The translations under genes and the position numbers were made by a program. A DNA stretch of 64,000 bases from Lyophyllum atratum. Taxonomy: Eukaryota > Basidiomycota > Agaricomycetes > Agaricales > Lyophyllaceae. Below the pieces are notes generated by a model that made no database searches, had not been told where the DNA came from, and was given only the letters and a program-made list of their open reading frames with translations. Each line of letters starts with the position of its first letter. Positions within the stretch are counted from its first letter, which is position 1. Positions 20,724 to 32,789 of the stretch are shown here, piece after piece. The stretch lies in assembly GCA_014905825.1 (NCBI GenBank), contig JACGCN010000027.1, positions 682,001 through 746,000 of the forward strand, read 5' to 3'.

Positions 20724-23251
20724 TCAATCAATCTCAATAACATCATCCACAAGCTCCCCAGGGGTTTCCATCAGCAATAGCCCATCCGTCTCCAGCTTAC
20801 GCCTCTTGCTTGGGCTCTCCAACGCGTCACCCTTCACATCACCAGCACCGTTCTGCATGGGCTTGCGTCGTTTCGGCGTAGGCGCTAGATCAATGACGTC
20901 GCTGTCCATATCAATGGGCAGGGATCGCTTTTTCGAGGTACGGGGCGGAGTCTCAGGTTCCGGGGCTGGTGCCTTCTCCTTTTTAGGCGGTCGGGGAAGC
21001 GGTGAGGGGAGAATGTACGGAGGTGAATTAAGTGGGTAGTCCAACCTACGTAACATGTAATCAGTATCCGCCTCAAGTAAAGGTAGACTTATGAATACGC
21101 ACGGAAGCTCGCCAAGCCCAACCGAGATAGTCCCCCATTCGCCCTCCTCATCCACAATTGTCAAGAAATTACCGCGCGTCACATTCAGACTCTCCAACGT
21201 CCGCTCCAAGTTGTCGTCCCAGTCCGGGTCGCTCAGCACCCTCTTATCCTCATACACGCTGACCTCCCTCTCCCCGTCCTCGCCTAAGATGCCCTTGATC
21301 ACATCTCCGAGCAACGCGCGACTGGGATCGCACCGGACGAGCGAATATGTGTCACGGCAGATACCGCATGCGGGGTTCGGGCGCGAGAGAGTGATGGTGC
21401 TCAGCGGGACTGCGGGCTTGTACTGCAGGTGGACGTTGCGCAACGCAGAGTGATTGCGTCGCAGGAGGTGTAGCGCCTGCAACACAATGAGGCCCGAGAC
21501 GATGGCGTTCGTGGTGGCTATCGCTGGAATAATGTTGCCTGCCATTTCTATAACGCCGAAGGGGTTATGGGACATGTTTGGAAAATATAATGCGACCATG
21601 TACCTTTCACTTCCCAGCGGGTCTGTCCGCCAATACCATACGCCGCAGATCGAAGGTTCGATGCGGCAGTAACAAAGTCGAGTGTATCTTCGTCGTCTTT
21701 ATCGAACGCGATCGTGGTTTCGTTGCCACTTCGAAGACGGGTTGCTAAGCGGTTCGTGCTGCCAGGGAATATGTATCAATGTGTAACAGCAACACGAAAG
21801 TCTCGAAGACACACCTCTCAACGAACAACTCGATATTGTCCCGCAATGACAGTGCCCTCTGATCCTTGAGCCCTGACGTCCCCGCACCATTCGGATGTGA
21901 AATCCCGTTCGGAATGTTGCTTCCACTTCCCCCAGCCCGATCACCGCCACTACCGCCACTCCTCGGCTCCCCACCCGCGTCGCGGAGCACAAACGTCCCG
22001 TCCATGATCGCGTCGAATTCGAGTGGTACCAGCGGCGCCCGAGACCTCCACATGTCCGCCATGACGAGGAGGTTCTTGATGTCTGCGTTGAAAACCTAAG
22101 ATGGGAGGTTGTTGAGGACCAATATCAGTGATAGAGCTGTGAAAGAAGGGCGCTGACCTTTTGGAAGACGAGCTTAGCCGCATCTTTGCTGATTTCAGGG
22201 GAGGTTGAGCGGAGAGCAGTCCGAACGCCGTTGAAAGCCTGAGCTTCTTTTCGTAGGGTGGCAATTTCCTGCTCTGTGATGAGTTGTTCATGAGTATTCG
22301 AGAAGTGGATAGAGTGAGCGCGTACCATTTTCACCATGTTTTTCTGCCTCGTCCAATTCCACGCCCGCGTCTTCATCCTCACCAAACAATTGCCTGAAAA
22401 GGGATCAGGATGTGAGAAATATGATAGAACCATGCCGCACCCCAAAAGGTAGCTTTTACTCCAGACAATGCAGTGAATAGGTTGGCTTGGCGTCGACCGG
22501 ATAGTGCAGACAGGGAATGTCTTGGGTGTTGGCTTGGGAATGCAGTCGAAACACTCCGTTTGGTCCTGCAAAATGTGAGAAACAGATTGGCGTCGAGGTT
22601 TCTGAGACAAACCTTCAACAGTGGCTGAACCTGACCCAGGTAGCCAGCCGTGCCCGACTCGACAAGCGGAACTTGTGCGGCCATGCACATTTTATTCACG
22701 TGTCTCCGAGCGTCTATAACGCGTTGCGCTCAGTGGACGGAAGCGTTGGGTCGAGGAGTATAGAGCTCACCGAGGTTGTCGAGCGCGTTGAGGACAATGT
22801 CGAATTGCTGGAACCAGGGTATGTCGTACTGTGGTTCCTTGATGTTGCCGTGAATGGGCGTCAGTTTGACATTGGGATTGAACGGAGCTGCCGTCTGTGC
22901 GGCGATCTTGGAAGAAGGTGTCAACATTTGCAAATGCCACAGGAAACGCGCGGCTCACCAAGGCTTTGCTCTGCTTCACGTCCTTTTTCTTAAAGAGGAA
23001 CTGGCGATTCAGGTTGGACAAGTCAATAGTGTCAAGGTCTAGTAGAGTGATGTCTCCGAATCCAGTGAGAACGATGTTCTTCACTAGAAATCCATGAGAG
23101 TCTGCTCGACAACTGAGCTTGATGACCTACAGAGTTCGCATCCTATACCGCCTGCCCCGACGAGCAGAACCTTCGTTTTAGACAGCTGGTCGAAGAGCTC
23201 TGGACCTAAGATTGCGCGGGCGTGCGCTGAACGTGCTTTGGCTGTGGACAT
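20724..23251 (-). CDS. UBA2: SUMO-activating enzyme subunit UBA2, 664 aa
   Basis: Eleven exons join in frame (1995 nt): 23251-23131, 23083-22959, 22906-22771, 22713-22613, 22565-22441, 22393-22326, 22273-22158, 22095-21815, 21758-21604, 21547-21103 and 21045-20724. The N-terminus has the ThiF/E1 nucleotide-binding GAGGIG (residues 32-37) and [16 protein letters not shown]. Cys181 in [10 protein letters not shown] is the SUMO-thioester cysteine. Zinc ligands are Cys166/Cys169 and Cys470/Cys473. A ubiquitin-fold domain follows, then a C-terminal tail with Lys/Arg-rich stretches (KKRSL, PKRRK, SKRRK) that look like nuclear signals. UBA2 pairs with AOS1 to activate SUMO and pass it to UBC9 in the nucleus. 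Length is close to the family's ~640 residues. A Gly/Ser-rich insert follows the adenylation domain. Confidence 0.97.
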
Positions 23252-26200
23252 GGTGGTGGTTGCGGTTAGAGCATAGAGAGGACAGATTTTGACGCGAACA
23301 AGTGTCACGTATACGTCGGGTCACTCTTGGTCACGTCCCGGACGTCCGGATCAGAAATACGTGAAGGCACGCCGATGTTGTATTGCTTTCACTTGTCGGA
23401 AGGCGATGAACGCCTTCGTCTACGTTTGCTCGCTGTTTACTCTTCCTCCTGATGTTTTTATCTTCTCAGGCTGCGTTCGAGGTTTATCGACATTGCCGGC
23501 CTTTGTCACAGATTATGAAGCGAAATGTTCATCATAATTGAAGTCAACCTTGAGTCAACCTGAACAGGCAGTGCTCACATCGAAACCTCGGCCGCGGCAT
23601 CGTAACGATCATCAGCTTCTTTACTCGACGACCCCTGTGACGGAAGAATGTTTGAGCATTTTGTGAAAAATGCTTCGCGGTGGATACTTATGATGGTGGT
23701 TCCCCTAGTCAGGCAACGCCAAAACGGACAGATTTGAGGCGGGTTGAGCTAGAAAATCATGTTCGAATTCTGCCACGGGAAACTAGGCTGGGATAACCAC
23801 AAGCGTGCATCCCTCTGCAGATACTTCTAGAATTCTAGCCATGGCTGATATCTGCAATATCGAGAACTTGGATGCGGGCTTTGCACCCCTGTGCGCTACG
23901 CTGTCAGAGCCGGAAGGAACGCTATCGTCACAACGTTGGAACACTAAAGCTCAGCGCTCAAGAGTTGATCAGCCCTCTCGAACCATCATATGTTTCTGAC
24001 TGATCACTGGAGTGTGAATCTCCTTGACATAGATGTCTCAACAGACTGGAATATGCGATCAGCGTGTGCGGGTACGCGCTTCTCTATACAGGCGCCATGA
24101 GACCCCTCATGGGACCCTTGGGTGACAGCCGGTGGTGATGTTATGAGGGTATGTGATTTGACATGTCTTATGACTTCGATGACCGCCTACAAAGGTGTGC
24201 GAATGCATAGACCTGATCCAGACTTTGGTGCGAAGTACGCCCATCCCACTGCTTTCATGATTCCGACAGCCTTGATTCAAGCTCAAATAGATTCTGAGAC
24301 TCTCCGATCATCTTGTGAATGGACTTCAGTTTTGCATTGATCGGCGTACACACGTCAAGTATCGATTTCACGGTGTGCATCCTCAACATTCACTCTCCCA
24401 ATTGCTATCGGCAGTGTGACCGTTCATATGACGCTTCCATGATCCCAGACCAGATTTCGCCGGTAACACTCAGAGGTGAGTTGTCGATGCTTGGACCAAC
24501 AACCAGAGAACACGGCAGAAGGGGTTCTGCTTCCGGGTGCACCTCGCATCGCCGCATAAACTTGATACGGTGTTGCAATGTACCCGGCAAACGGTAGATC
24601 TCAGGTGTCTTTTACTTGGCAAATGTCAGCGACGCTTGATGACGAAATTTCTCAGGTGCAGATGTGGACGAGGATATTCTCGCTCGATATCACAGAATCC
24701 AGATGTCATCATTTGTATTCATCTACTTCGTGGACGCCGCTCGATTGGGATGTCGAGGATCTGCTGCTGCGATGTCGTCTTGATGCATCAGCTTGTTGAG
24801 CTGAGAGGATAAACTGAGCAGCGCTACTTATTCTTATTCGAGTAGGTTGCGCGGCAGTCAGGAACGTTTTATGCTTCGGAGCCAGGATCGATCGTGGTAA
24901 TGCTGTTCTGTCGCACATGGTATCGGTGAATCTTCGAACTGAAAGCGGCTTGGTGCAGTCCTGAGCATAGAATCAAGTTGGCGTCGTGTAAGGAGAACAG
25001 ATGCATTTCACCAAAAATGGCCCGACATCTTGCATTAACCGAATAGCACCTTCTGAGTCCCACGTCACGAATTCAAGGTTCCATCGGGCGCCCGTCGAAT
25101 ATGGCACTACGTGAGCAGCAGAGTGAAGAGTTTGCTCTTAGAAGTATCCCATCCTCCGATCGGCTGGGAACATGCACCGGGAATGTCGTAACGTCAGGCC
25201 GTAACGCTTGCGAATAGTGTGCTCTATCCTATCCAGCATCCCGGTCGAGTATTGATGAGCAATCTGTATATGTATATTGGGCTGCTATAGTTGCTTATCG
25301 GCGACAATGTCTGCGACCGGTTAGAGCTAGTAATAGGCGCCTCGAGTGTCAGTAAATGCCCGGGTATAAAACAGGTTAGTAGCTGTATGGGCCTGTGGAG
25401 CGCGCAGGGCCTTGACATCGGCGGCAAGAGCATCGGGGTAAGATTAGTGCCTTGCTTCGTCCGAGATGATCGATGACGGAGGAACATGAGCATCCCCTCC
25501 ACCAGCCTGCACATCCACCTTCCTGCAGCCTGACACCATCTAAATGTCTGGATGCCGGCTCTGGGACACGCCCTGTCCACAATCCTAACGTAGTTCCTGT
25601 TACTAAGAATCCATGCAATAGCAGGTTTCTCAGATGTCAGGAGCTAGGAGAGAAGCGATCAGCATTGTCGTGCAGACAACGAACATAGTGCATGGTGTGC
25701 TGTCCTCGTTCGCCGTTCACTGCCTCACATCCCTCCAAGAGGAGAAGAGGATGTTATGCTGAAGTTGGTGTTGGGACGGATCACGAGTTCGCTTCAAGGA
25801 CCTGTGTTAAAGGGCGGACGGAGTGCGGTGGGGACGTCCTGCAACCATCCTTGAGTTCCATGCCCGTGGACGTCCACTTTGAAGGCGAAGGGGTGGGACG
25901 ACGAGCGATGTCATGGTTGCAAGGACGCTGAGACTTGAAAGCATGTTGGTCGTCTACTGCAGTTCGCACTCCGCTTACTGTGCTCTAACTTGAAGTTGAA
26001 CTCGACGTCTCGGAAACTGAGTACTGAATCTTAGTGCATTGCTGACTTCCTTATGACATTATTTATCGCCCTTTATTTGGATCGAAGGTTTCTGCGTGTC
26101 AGGTTCAGGTTGAGCACAAGGAGCGGAGTTTTAAAACAAAACAACTATTTTCTGATCCAGGTTCAGTTTTGTAAGGTTTTGGATACTGGGCGACATACGT

Positions 26201-27937
26201 ATTGCGAGCATCACCCCGGCAGCAGCAACAACGACAAGACCTTCCCTCGGTGGCTGAGAGCGACATTGTGGACGCGAAGTATGTATGACATCATGTCGCC
26301 GCGCATTCCAACGAATTGCGCAGTCACATGACATCATACTTGCTGCAGATAGATATCTGCTACTAAATTCTCTCCTTATCGTATATATTGTTGTATAATC
26401 TCTGAAGCAAACAACCTCTTGATTGAATGCGTGGCTTGAGAATTAGAGATTGCCTTCATAGGCGATTCCTGGCTGGGAGGGCCGCCCAGTGGCTGTGAAG
26501 ACCGTCAAGGCGGCTGTGCAAGCCGTCGGAATGGCGCGGAGGTGGGCCAGATCATTCAAAGTCCGCACCCAACGGATCTCACGAAATCTAAACTTGGATT
26601 AACAGAATATTCTAAACCTCAACTAGAAATCTAAAATCATTCAAAAATCTGATATCTAAGCACAGGATTCCTTTGATAACCTGCATTCTGATTAAAGTGC
26701 GAAAATCCCTGTCATACTTCCTCTCTTCTCAAGCTTTTGCTACTAGGAAACCCACATTTCCCTGGGGCACCTGTTCTGGGTTGGCAAAGTGTCTCTCCGA
26801 TTGCAGACCTTTTATCTCAAATTTCGGCGCACGCCACTTCATCATTATTTCTATACTTGGACTTGAATATCAAAGCAACAGCGGGATTTCACTTTTCGCT
26901 GGGGGACCTATCCGTCTTTTTCGATTCCTAACTCCCGATTCTTTTGGTCGCACTCATGTACGAGGCCGTCCTAGAAGGAAAATCAGACCACAGGTTCGCT
27001 GAGGCGCTGATTTGAGTGAACTTGAAGCTTGGATCCGTCACATACATACAGAAGGCCTACCGGCGTTATCGCACCATGGGAGGCACGATGCACGTTACTC
27101 AGAGGATTCTGGTTACTTATGATATCTTAGGTCTTCACAGCCAATCGACCTTTGTTGTATAGCCACCCATTCACCTTACAAGGGCGACTTATCTCACACT
27201 CTAGATCATCTCTCATCCAATCAGACTAAATTTAACATTGCACGCAGTCACTAGTCACCGGTCACCCCTTGCAAAGCGAGTAGACGCTCATCCTTTGATC
27301 GATGGCATCCTCGGACCTGTTTTTTACCAACATTCTTCGCCCATCGAATTGATGACGATGAATTGTCTCCACCGCTCTCACCGACTATTCTCCAGCGGCC
27401 ACGGCATAGTTATCTTCCTTGGGGCTGTTATGTCCCTCTCCCAGAATACACTTTCCAACCTCGACATGCTCTTGTTGCGGGTCGTAATGTCCGATATAGA
27501 CACTGATGAATGGGTGATCTGGACTGGTACCTATGCCACTCTGGGTGGTGAGACTACCTGCATCCTTGATCAGATGAACAGATGTCTATGTTGGAGAATC
27601 GGTTGAACACAACGATGTATCCTTATCTAGTACTTCTATGACAGGAGATCCCCAACGCTGTGACGATATCTATCTAGGCGATGGCAAATCCTCGAACAAC
27701 AGCCATGCGGCCGAGAGGATACAGCGCTCTTAGACCAGGTTCTGATCCGCTGGTATCCTTTGTAACGATGACCGTGCAACATAGCCTGAACTCCCACCCC
27801 GCTTGCCGGGCGTGGCGATCATGTCGTGTTGCTTAAAAGCAGACTTGGCTGCTTGGACCACCATAGATCTAATCACCCCAGAAGAATGGCAGAGTTCCTT
27901 CCAGAACCCCATATCGATTCCACTGTGACTTTGGGCT
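23252..27937. other. Gene-poor region, 4.7 kb
   Basis: The longest ORFs are about 90-125 codons, overlap on both strands and show no recognised domain. Around 26330-26560 an AT-rich stretch with TATATA is followed by a GC-rich block with a short internal duplication (GGCTGTGAAGACCGTC / GGCTGTGCAAGCCGTC); this could be a relic of a repeat or solo LTR, but I could not find matched ends or a target duplication. Confidence 0.45.
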
Positions 27938-29634
27938 ATGACTTGTGAGATTCCTTTTCCTTCAACTCCACGATGCCACTCAGTCAAATGTCCCTTTAGG
28001 TTTGCAACGAAGGTCTGATGCGCTTGTTACCCTCCTACAAGTGTCGAAGGAGCAAGCTGATTATGATTGCAGCTCTACTACGTCGCAATTTCTGCTCTGT
28101 GGGTTTATGATTATTTCCTTACCCTTGACGACGAGGTTCAACCGCATTTTACCTTGCTTAAAGGAGGGCAGTGACGCTGACGAATTTTCAGCTCCAGTAT
28201 GGCTGGAAAGGAAGGAAATCTCCAAGTCAGCACGTCATTCTCTTGCCGATTCCGTCGTTTTGACATCGCGTCAAGTATTCTTTCTTTTCCTTCTAGTGCG
28301 TTATCAGCTTTTTCAGTTGATGTGACGTGAGGACCAACAGATCTCGCCAGAATCGGTATCTCCCGTCGATCATCATGGTCGTGACCTTGGTCGGTCAGTA
28401 GTTGCATGCATCGTCCATGGGATTCTGGCGACTTGCTAATATTTTATCGCCAGCCTATTTCTCGGATTCATGGACATTGGATGTGCGCGCCATATTTCTT
28501 ACTTTATTCATACAGTTGCTGAACAGGAATTTTTGCCATCAGGTGTGCGTGTCTCGTACAAATTCAAGGACCACTGTTTACAACGCCTTATAATTTCAAA
28601 ATCAGCTGTTCTCGCTACTCATTTGTGGAGATGCTCGAAACAACACTCTTGATATCTACCGCAGAGCTTTTTCTAACACTGCGGTTCGTAAAACCAGTCA
28701 CCTGCATTTAAATTACTTGTTCTCACCCATCTTTAGGGTCTATGCGCTTTTTGGGCGAAGCAAATGCATCCTGTTCATCGCCGGGACAATCCTCCTTTGG
28801 CAATGGGGAATTACATTTTATGTAGTATCTCAGGCCTCCGTTTTGGGGACTATTCAACCCGCGGCTCTCCTTTCTCGTGCTACTATCCCAGATCTTCCAA
28901 CTCTGCCAGAAATTAACCTGTATCATGGTGAGAAAAATATCTGCGATGATTTGACCCTGCGCTAATTCTACCGCACATGAAGTCTGTACTTACATAGCAT
29001 TCCCTGTAGTGTATGATCACCTCGCATTCCTCGCACTGTCCGACACTCATACCTTCCAGAAAACCATGGCCCGAGACATATATATGCCTCAGTATCGTCT
29101 TTGACGGGCTTGCATTCGTCGGAATTGTCTGTGCCGTGGCAACGGGGAGGAGAGCAACACACATAATGTTTCCCTTGACGAGTATCATTCAACGCGACGG
29201 TATCTTGTACTTCTTGGTCCTCTTCTCATCAAACCTCCTGTGGCTGCTTCTCGCGGTTTACGCACGTGTATGTACTTCAAGTACTTCCCTCTATGCCATC
29301 ACTGATATAACATGGTCTGTAGCCCTCCTTAAAATTCATCCACAACTGGCAGTATGTTCTATCGTTCACTAAACCTGCGGTCAATGCTAACCATGTCCCC
29401 CTAGGCCAGCTATGATGTATGCATTTGTTTCTTCGACCCTCGTATCGTTCAGTTCGCTAAGGGTTTATTAGGATATCGTCCATCATGATCAATCGCATTA
29501 CCTTAAACCTGAAGCGAGAGAGTGGGCGGGACGTAATCATGTGTTGGAGCATACAAACCTTCGAACATACCATTACCGCTGATACAAGCGCTCCCACAAG
29601 CGCTTCCTATTCAGGAATAGATGACGAGGTATAA
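27938..29634 (+). CDS. DUF6533-like multi-pass membrane protein; model partly resolved, possibly decayed
   Basis: Typical pieces of this basidiomycete-specific family are present in order. They are ALWVYDYFLTLDDE (exon 28073-28135), QYGWKGRKSP (28192-28225), FFLFLLVRY (from 28276), STAELFLTLRVYALFGRSK (junction near 28691/28737), a long helix starting CILFIAGTILLWQWG, YICLSIVFDGLAFVGIVCA (~29080), RDGILYFLVLFSSNLLW (~29200) and the family's C-terminal MINRITLNLKRESG (~29490), ending at TAA 29632-29634. A first exon from ATG 27938 to 28012 would fit phase, but its sequence is not hydrophobic. I could not find clean splices between 28320 and 28540 or between 28925 and 29080, so either small exons were missed or the gene is damaged. 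The 35029 gene is an intact relative. Confidence 0.6.
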
Positions 29635-30191
29635 CTGCATACCAGGAAACGCGGGTACGCGAACTTCAGCTGGAGTCGATAAGCATTTTCGAGTGAAGCA
29701 GAGATCGGAGGTATCATGCGTTGCTCTCGCAGGCTATTCGTTATACCCTCGTATTGTTGCGTCGTTGACGTTATCGAGTTCGTTTGCCTCGAGGGATTGC
29801 AATGATGGGAAGCAACAAGGGTGATTGTGGCCGACTTGCTATCGTGAGCTCCAGCGCACACCTCCGGGACACAAGTGGAGAAGACGAGAAGGGAAATAGA
29901 GCGGTTTACGGTATGGTTGACCACGGGGTATCACATTCACATGAACCGAGGCTGCTGCCAGTGGCACGTCAAGGAACCACATATCGCCGCACTAGCTGCT
30001 TCTAAGACTAGGTCTCAGCCGGATTTCCGTGTCCACCGCAGTCTATCTATACAAAGCTGGAGAATACTGGAAACTCACGGATGGGATGTAGGTGTTCCCG
30101 GCAAGCGGCGGGTTTACCCTTTTTTGCCAGTACAAAAGGGCAGTGTGTCCCCAGGCTGCTGTACAACTATACCGCTCAACGATCCATCAAT
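29635..30191. other. Gap upstream of the SnoaL-like gene
   Basis: No gene recognised; it probably carries the SnoaL-like gene's promoter and leader. Confidence 0.35.
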
Positions 30192-30712
30192 ATGGTATGT
30201 CCTTCTCTCTAATCCTAGAAACTTGGCTTCGTAACAATTCACATCAGTCCAGTGTTCAAGATACAGAACCTCAACCATCGTCTTCAAGCACTGAGGGAAC
30301 CCGTAAAGTCGTCCAAGAATGGGTCGCCCTGGTCAAAGATCATCGCTACGATGACCTTCACTCGCTCGCCACATCCAACGCTAATTGGTGGGTAGCCGGT
30401 CGCAAGGACAAGATTCCTGTGGCCGGCGACATGCCATATAAGGAGCGGGCGAAACTCTTGGGCGACGTCTTCGCCAAAGCGGACTGGTATACGACAGATG
30501 TTGTTAGTTTGATAGTGGAAGGCGACTCCGCCGCGATGGAGGTATTGCGGAAGGCACAAGGCCCTGGGAACCGTCATTACGAAAATACCGCGATGACGAA
30601 GTTTACAGTGAGGGAAGGGAAGATCACGGAGATCAGGGAATACCTCGATCTGATTTCGTTTGGTTTATACCTGGGTATCTCGGGCATCTTTGATTTGTTG
30701 GGAAAGGACTAA
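30192..30712 (+). CDS. SnoaL-like (NTF2-fold) protein, 155 aa
   Basis: The start is an ATG at 30192-30194 followed directly by a GTATGT donor; a 53-nt intron (30195-30247) ends in CATCAG, and exon 2 (30248-30712) encodes the rest. The joined protein begins MSSVQDTEPQPSSSS, then has the compact alpha+beta layout of SnoaL-like proteins: a first helix with VVQEWVALVKDHRYDDL, the WWVAGRKDK segment, a helix YKERAKLLGDVF, and strands ending in TVREGKITEIREYLD. Members include polyketide cyclases and small hydrolases, but many have no known activity, and no partner biosynthetic genes lie nearby. A GTG at 30092 is in frame but gives an unlikely N-terminus. Confidence 0.8.
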
Positions 30713-32789
30713 ACCGATTGGTTATTTCAACTTACTGCCAAAAGGCACGCCAGATGCAGCATCATAAGACCTTGATATCGTAAGTTGATTGGGATCCAAG
30801 GACAAACTAGATAGTCAGGGTGGACTTACGTGGCTCAGTAAACCACCGAAGCTCTTGCAGATAAGCTGCTTGGGTCCAAGGATAAGCATAGATATGGATT
30901 TACGTGCTTTTATCCACAAGTTCTGGCCGCGAATGCGGGCTGCACCCCTTGTGATCGAGTGGATCACCAGTGCAATTATTTCAAGTACGGCCATAATTTC
31001 CTCCTGCGGCCGCAGTCAGGACAAGATCTCTTCGCGGAATATCATGAAACCACGGACTAGCTGTTGCTCCAGGTAGTTCGCTGGCCATATGCCAACAATT
31101 GCGAGATCTTTGGGGAACAGAGTGTTGGGAACGAGGATGAGGACGTGTCGCTGCCGCAGCTAGTGGATCCCTCAGTTCTGGATGACAACAGGGACTACGA
31201 CAACAAACCTACCTTGAATTTCATCCCAGTCGACGATGCCTACGGCACCAATTTCGGCTTGGCTACACATAGCACAGTCCTAGGCCATTCCGGTGCGCCA
31301 GTCCATGCAAAGCTGGAAGACTGCAGGTTCTCACGAAGTGCTGGCCGATGCGAATGACCTAGACGCGTTCGAGCAAGAGTCGGGATCAGTGTCGGATTGG
31401 TTGGGGCGCCGGATGAGACATAACAATATGGGACCTCTGCTTGCTCGGAAGTCGGAAAGGGGATGTCAGACGTGCGATTGTATTCGACGCTGCGCGATGA
31501 ACTGCTCCTTGACACTGAGAAGGCCTGGACGAATCATATTTTTTCGGTTGGGAGTTTGACTTTTTCAACATGTCGAAGTGGATGCGAACCGTCTGCAGTA
31601 CGCCAGCGGGAGAGAATCTGTGTGAGGATGTTGAACTTGTGGAAGAGATAAGCAGGCCCATGTCCTCCTTGAGATTCCACAACTCGGATAAATGAAACTG
31701 CAGCAGGATGCCACCTGGATGAAACTCTTGCTGTCCTCTTCTATCCCACACTACCTACCCTTCCTCTCCGATTGCCAATATGACCTTTTCGTCCCATCTT
31801 GGTGGCATTTTCGGTTTCGATCTCCACGGATTCTCCGATTGATTTAGAATGCATCAGGCTTTGAGCTAGATGGAGTTTCGTAGGCGTTTAAGCTGGAGAA
31901 TAGGCGCCCATCATGGCAGTGTACATCACGGGCAGAATCACAGGTCGCTCAATATGCCTCTGGATGTCTTCGTGGTGTCATCAGCAGGTCTTTCCAGGCT
32001 GTGTTGGTGAGCGTTTAAGTTGAGGAACGTTCGAACTTCGAATTTGGACGCTCGCCACAAACTCCGTCGTTATCTGAATGATCAGGGTACATAGAGGCAC
32101 ACTCCGACAACCATGGTCTCTGATAACCTTCCCTCGGCTCCCATCTGTCCTTCATGGCCAAGTTCATAAAGATATTACCACCCCTCGTTTTTCTTGCATG
32201 TCCTCCACACAGCCTGTGGTAGGCACTTGGTCTGAATCTCTCGAAATCCTTTCAGTACAATAGGACTCGGAACAGATATGGAACAAATTCGATTGAAGAC
32301 TCGCGGATATCATGGTTTTGGGTGTTCCTCGTATCCGTAGCACGTTCTCTGATGCATTTCTCCTTTGGAACAGAGCTAAGGCTCTGCAGAATGTCGATTC
32401 CCGGGCCAACAAGCCTATAGGATTTATCATGGATCGTTTATTCTAGCCTCGTTCCCCATCCGCCATTCCCGCGAGCCGTCGGTCGTCTGGCTTCAGTTTG
32501 ATGTCTTTTCGCGTTCCGCGTACCGACTACCATGGAGTCGTACGGATACCCCCTCTATTCGACCCCACGTTTGGTTCTTACCCACTGTTCAATTAGTGCG
32601 GGGTATTCCCTGAAAACATGAGGCAGCTGCGTGGTGCTGCTGCGCACAGCCTCGCAGCCCTGCTGGAAGACAGGTTCCTGATCATCATGCCCGGTCCGCA
32701 TTCCATGGTGCTTATTTAAACGAATCATGAGGCTCCGGTGACTCAGGGGCACTCATATCTCGCCTCCCGCCTCTTAACCATCTGCGATA
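30713..32789. other. Gene-free region, 2.1 kb, perhaps with degraded coding pieces
   Basis: Plus-strand ORF pieces near 30930-31360 and 31290-31650 (including a CxxC stretch CTPCDR near 30945) sit in different frames, as in an old decayed gene. No family recognised. A plus-strand open piece near 32310-32447 is likewise unassigned. Confidence 0.35.

Noticed and set aside
26330..26560. Possible solo LTR
   Set aside because: No matching TG...CA ends, target duplication, primer-binding site or internal retroelement sequence found.
30930..31651. Zinc-cluster-like CxxC fragment and neighbouring ORFs
   Set aside because: The Cys spacing does not fit Zn2Cys6, and the fragments are in different frames with stops.
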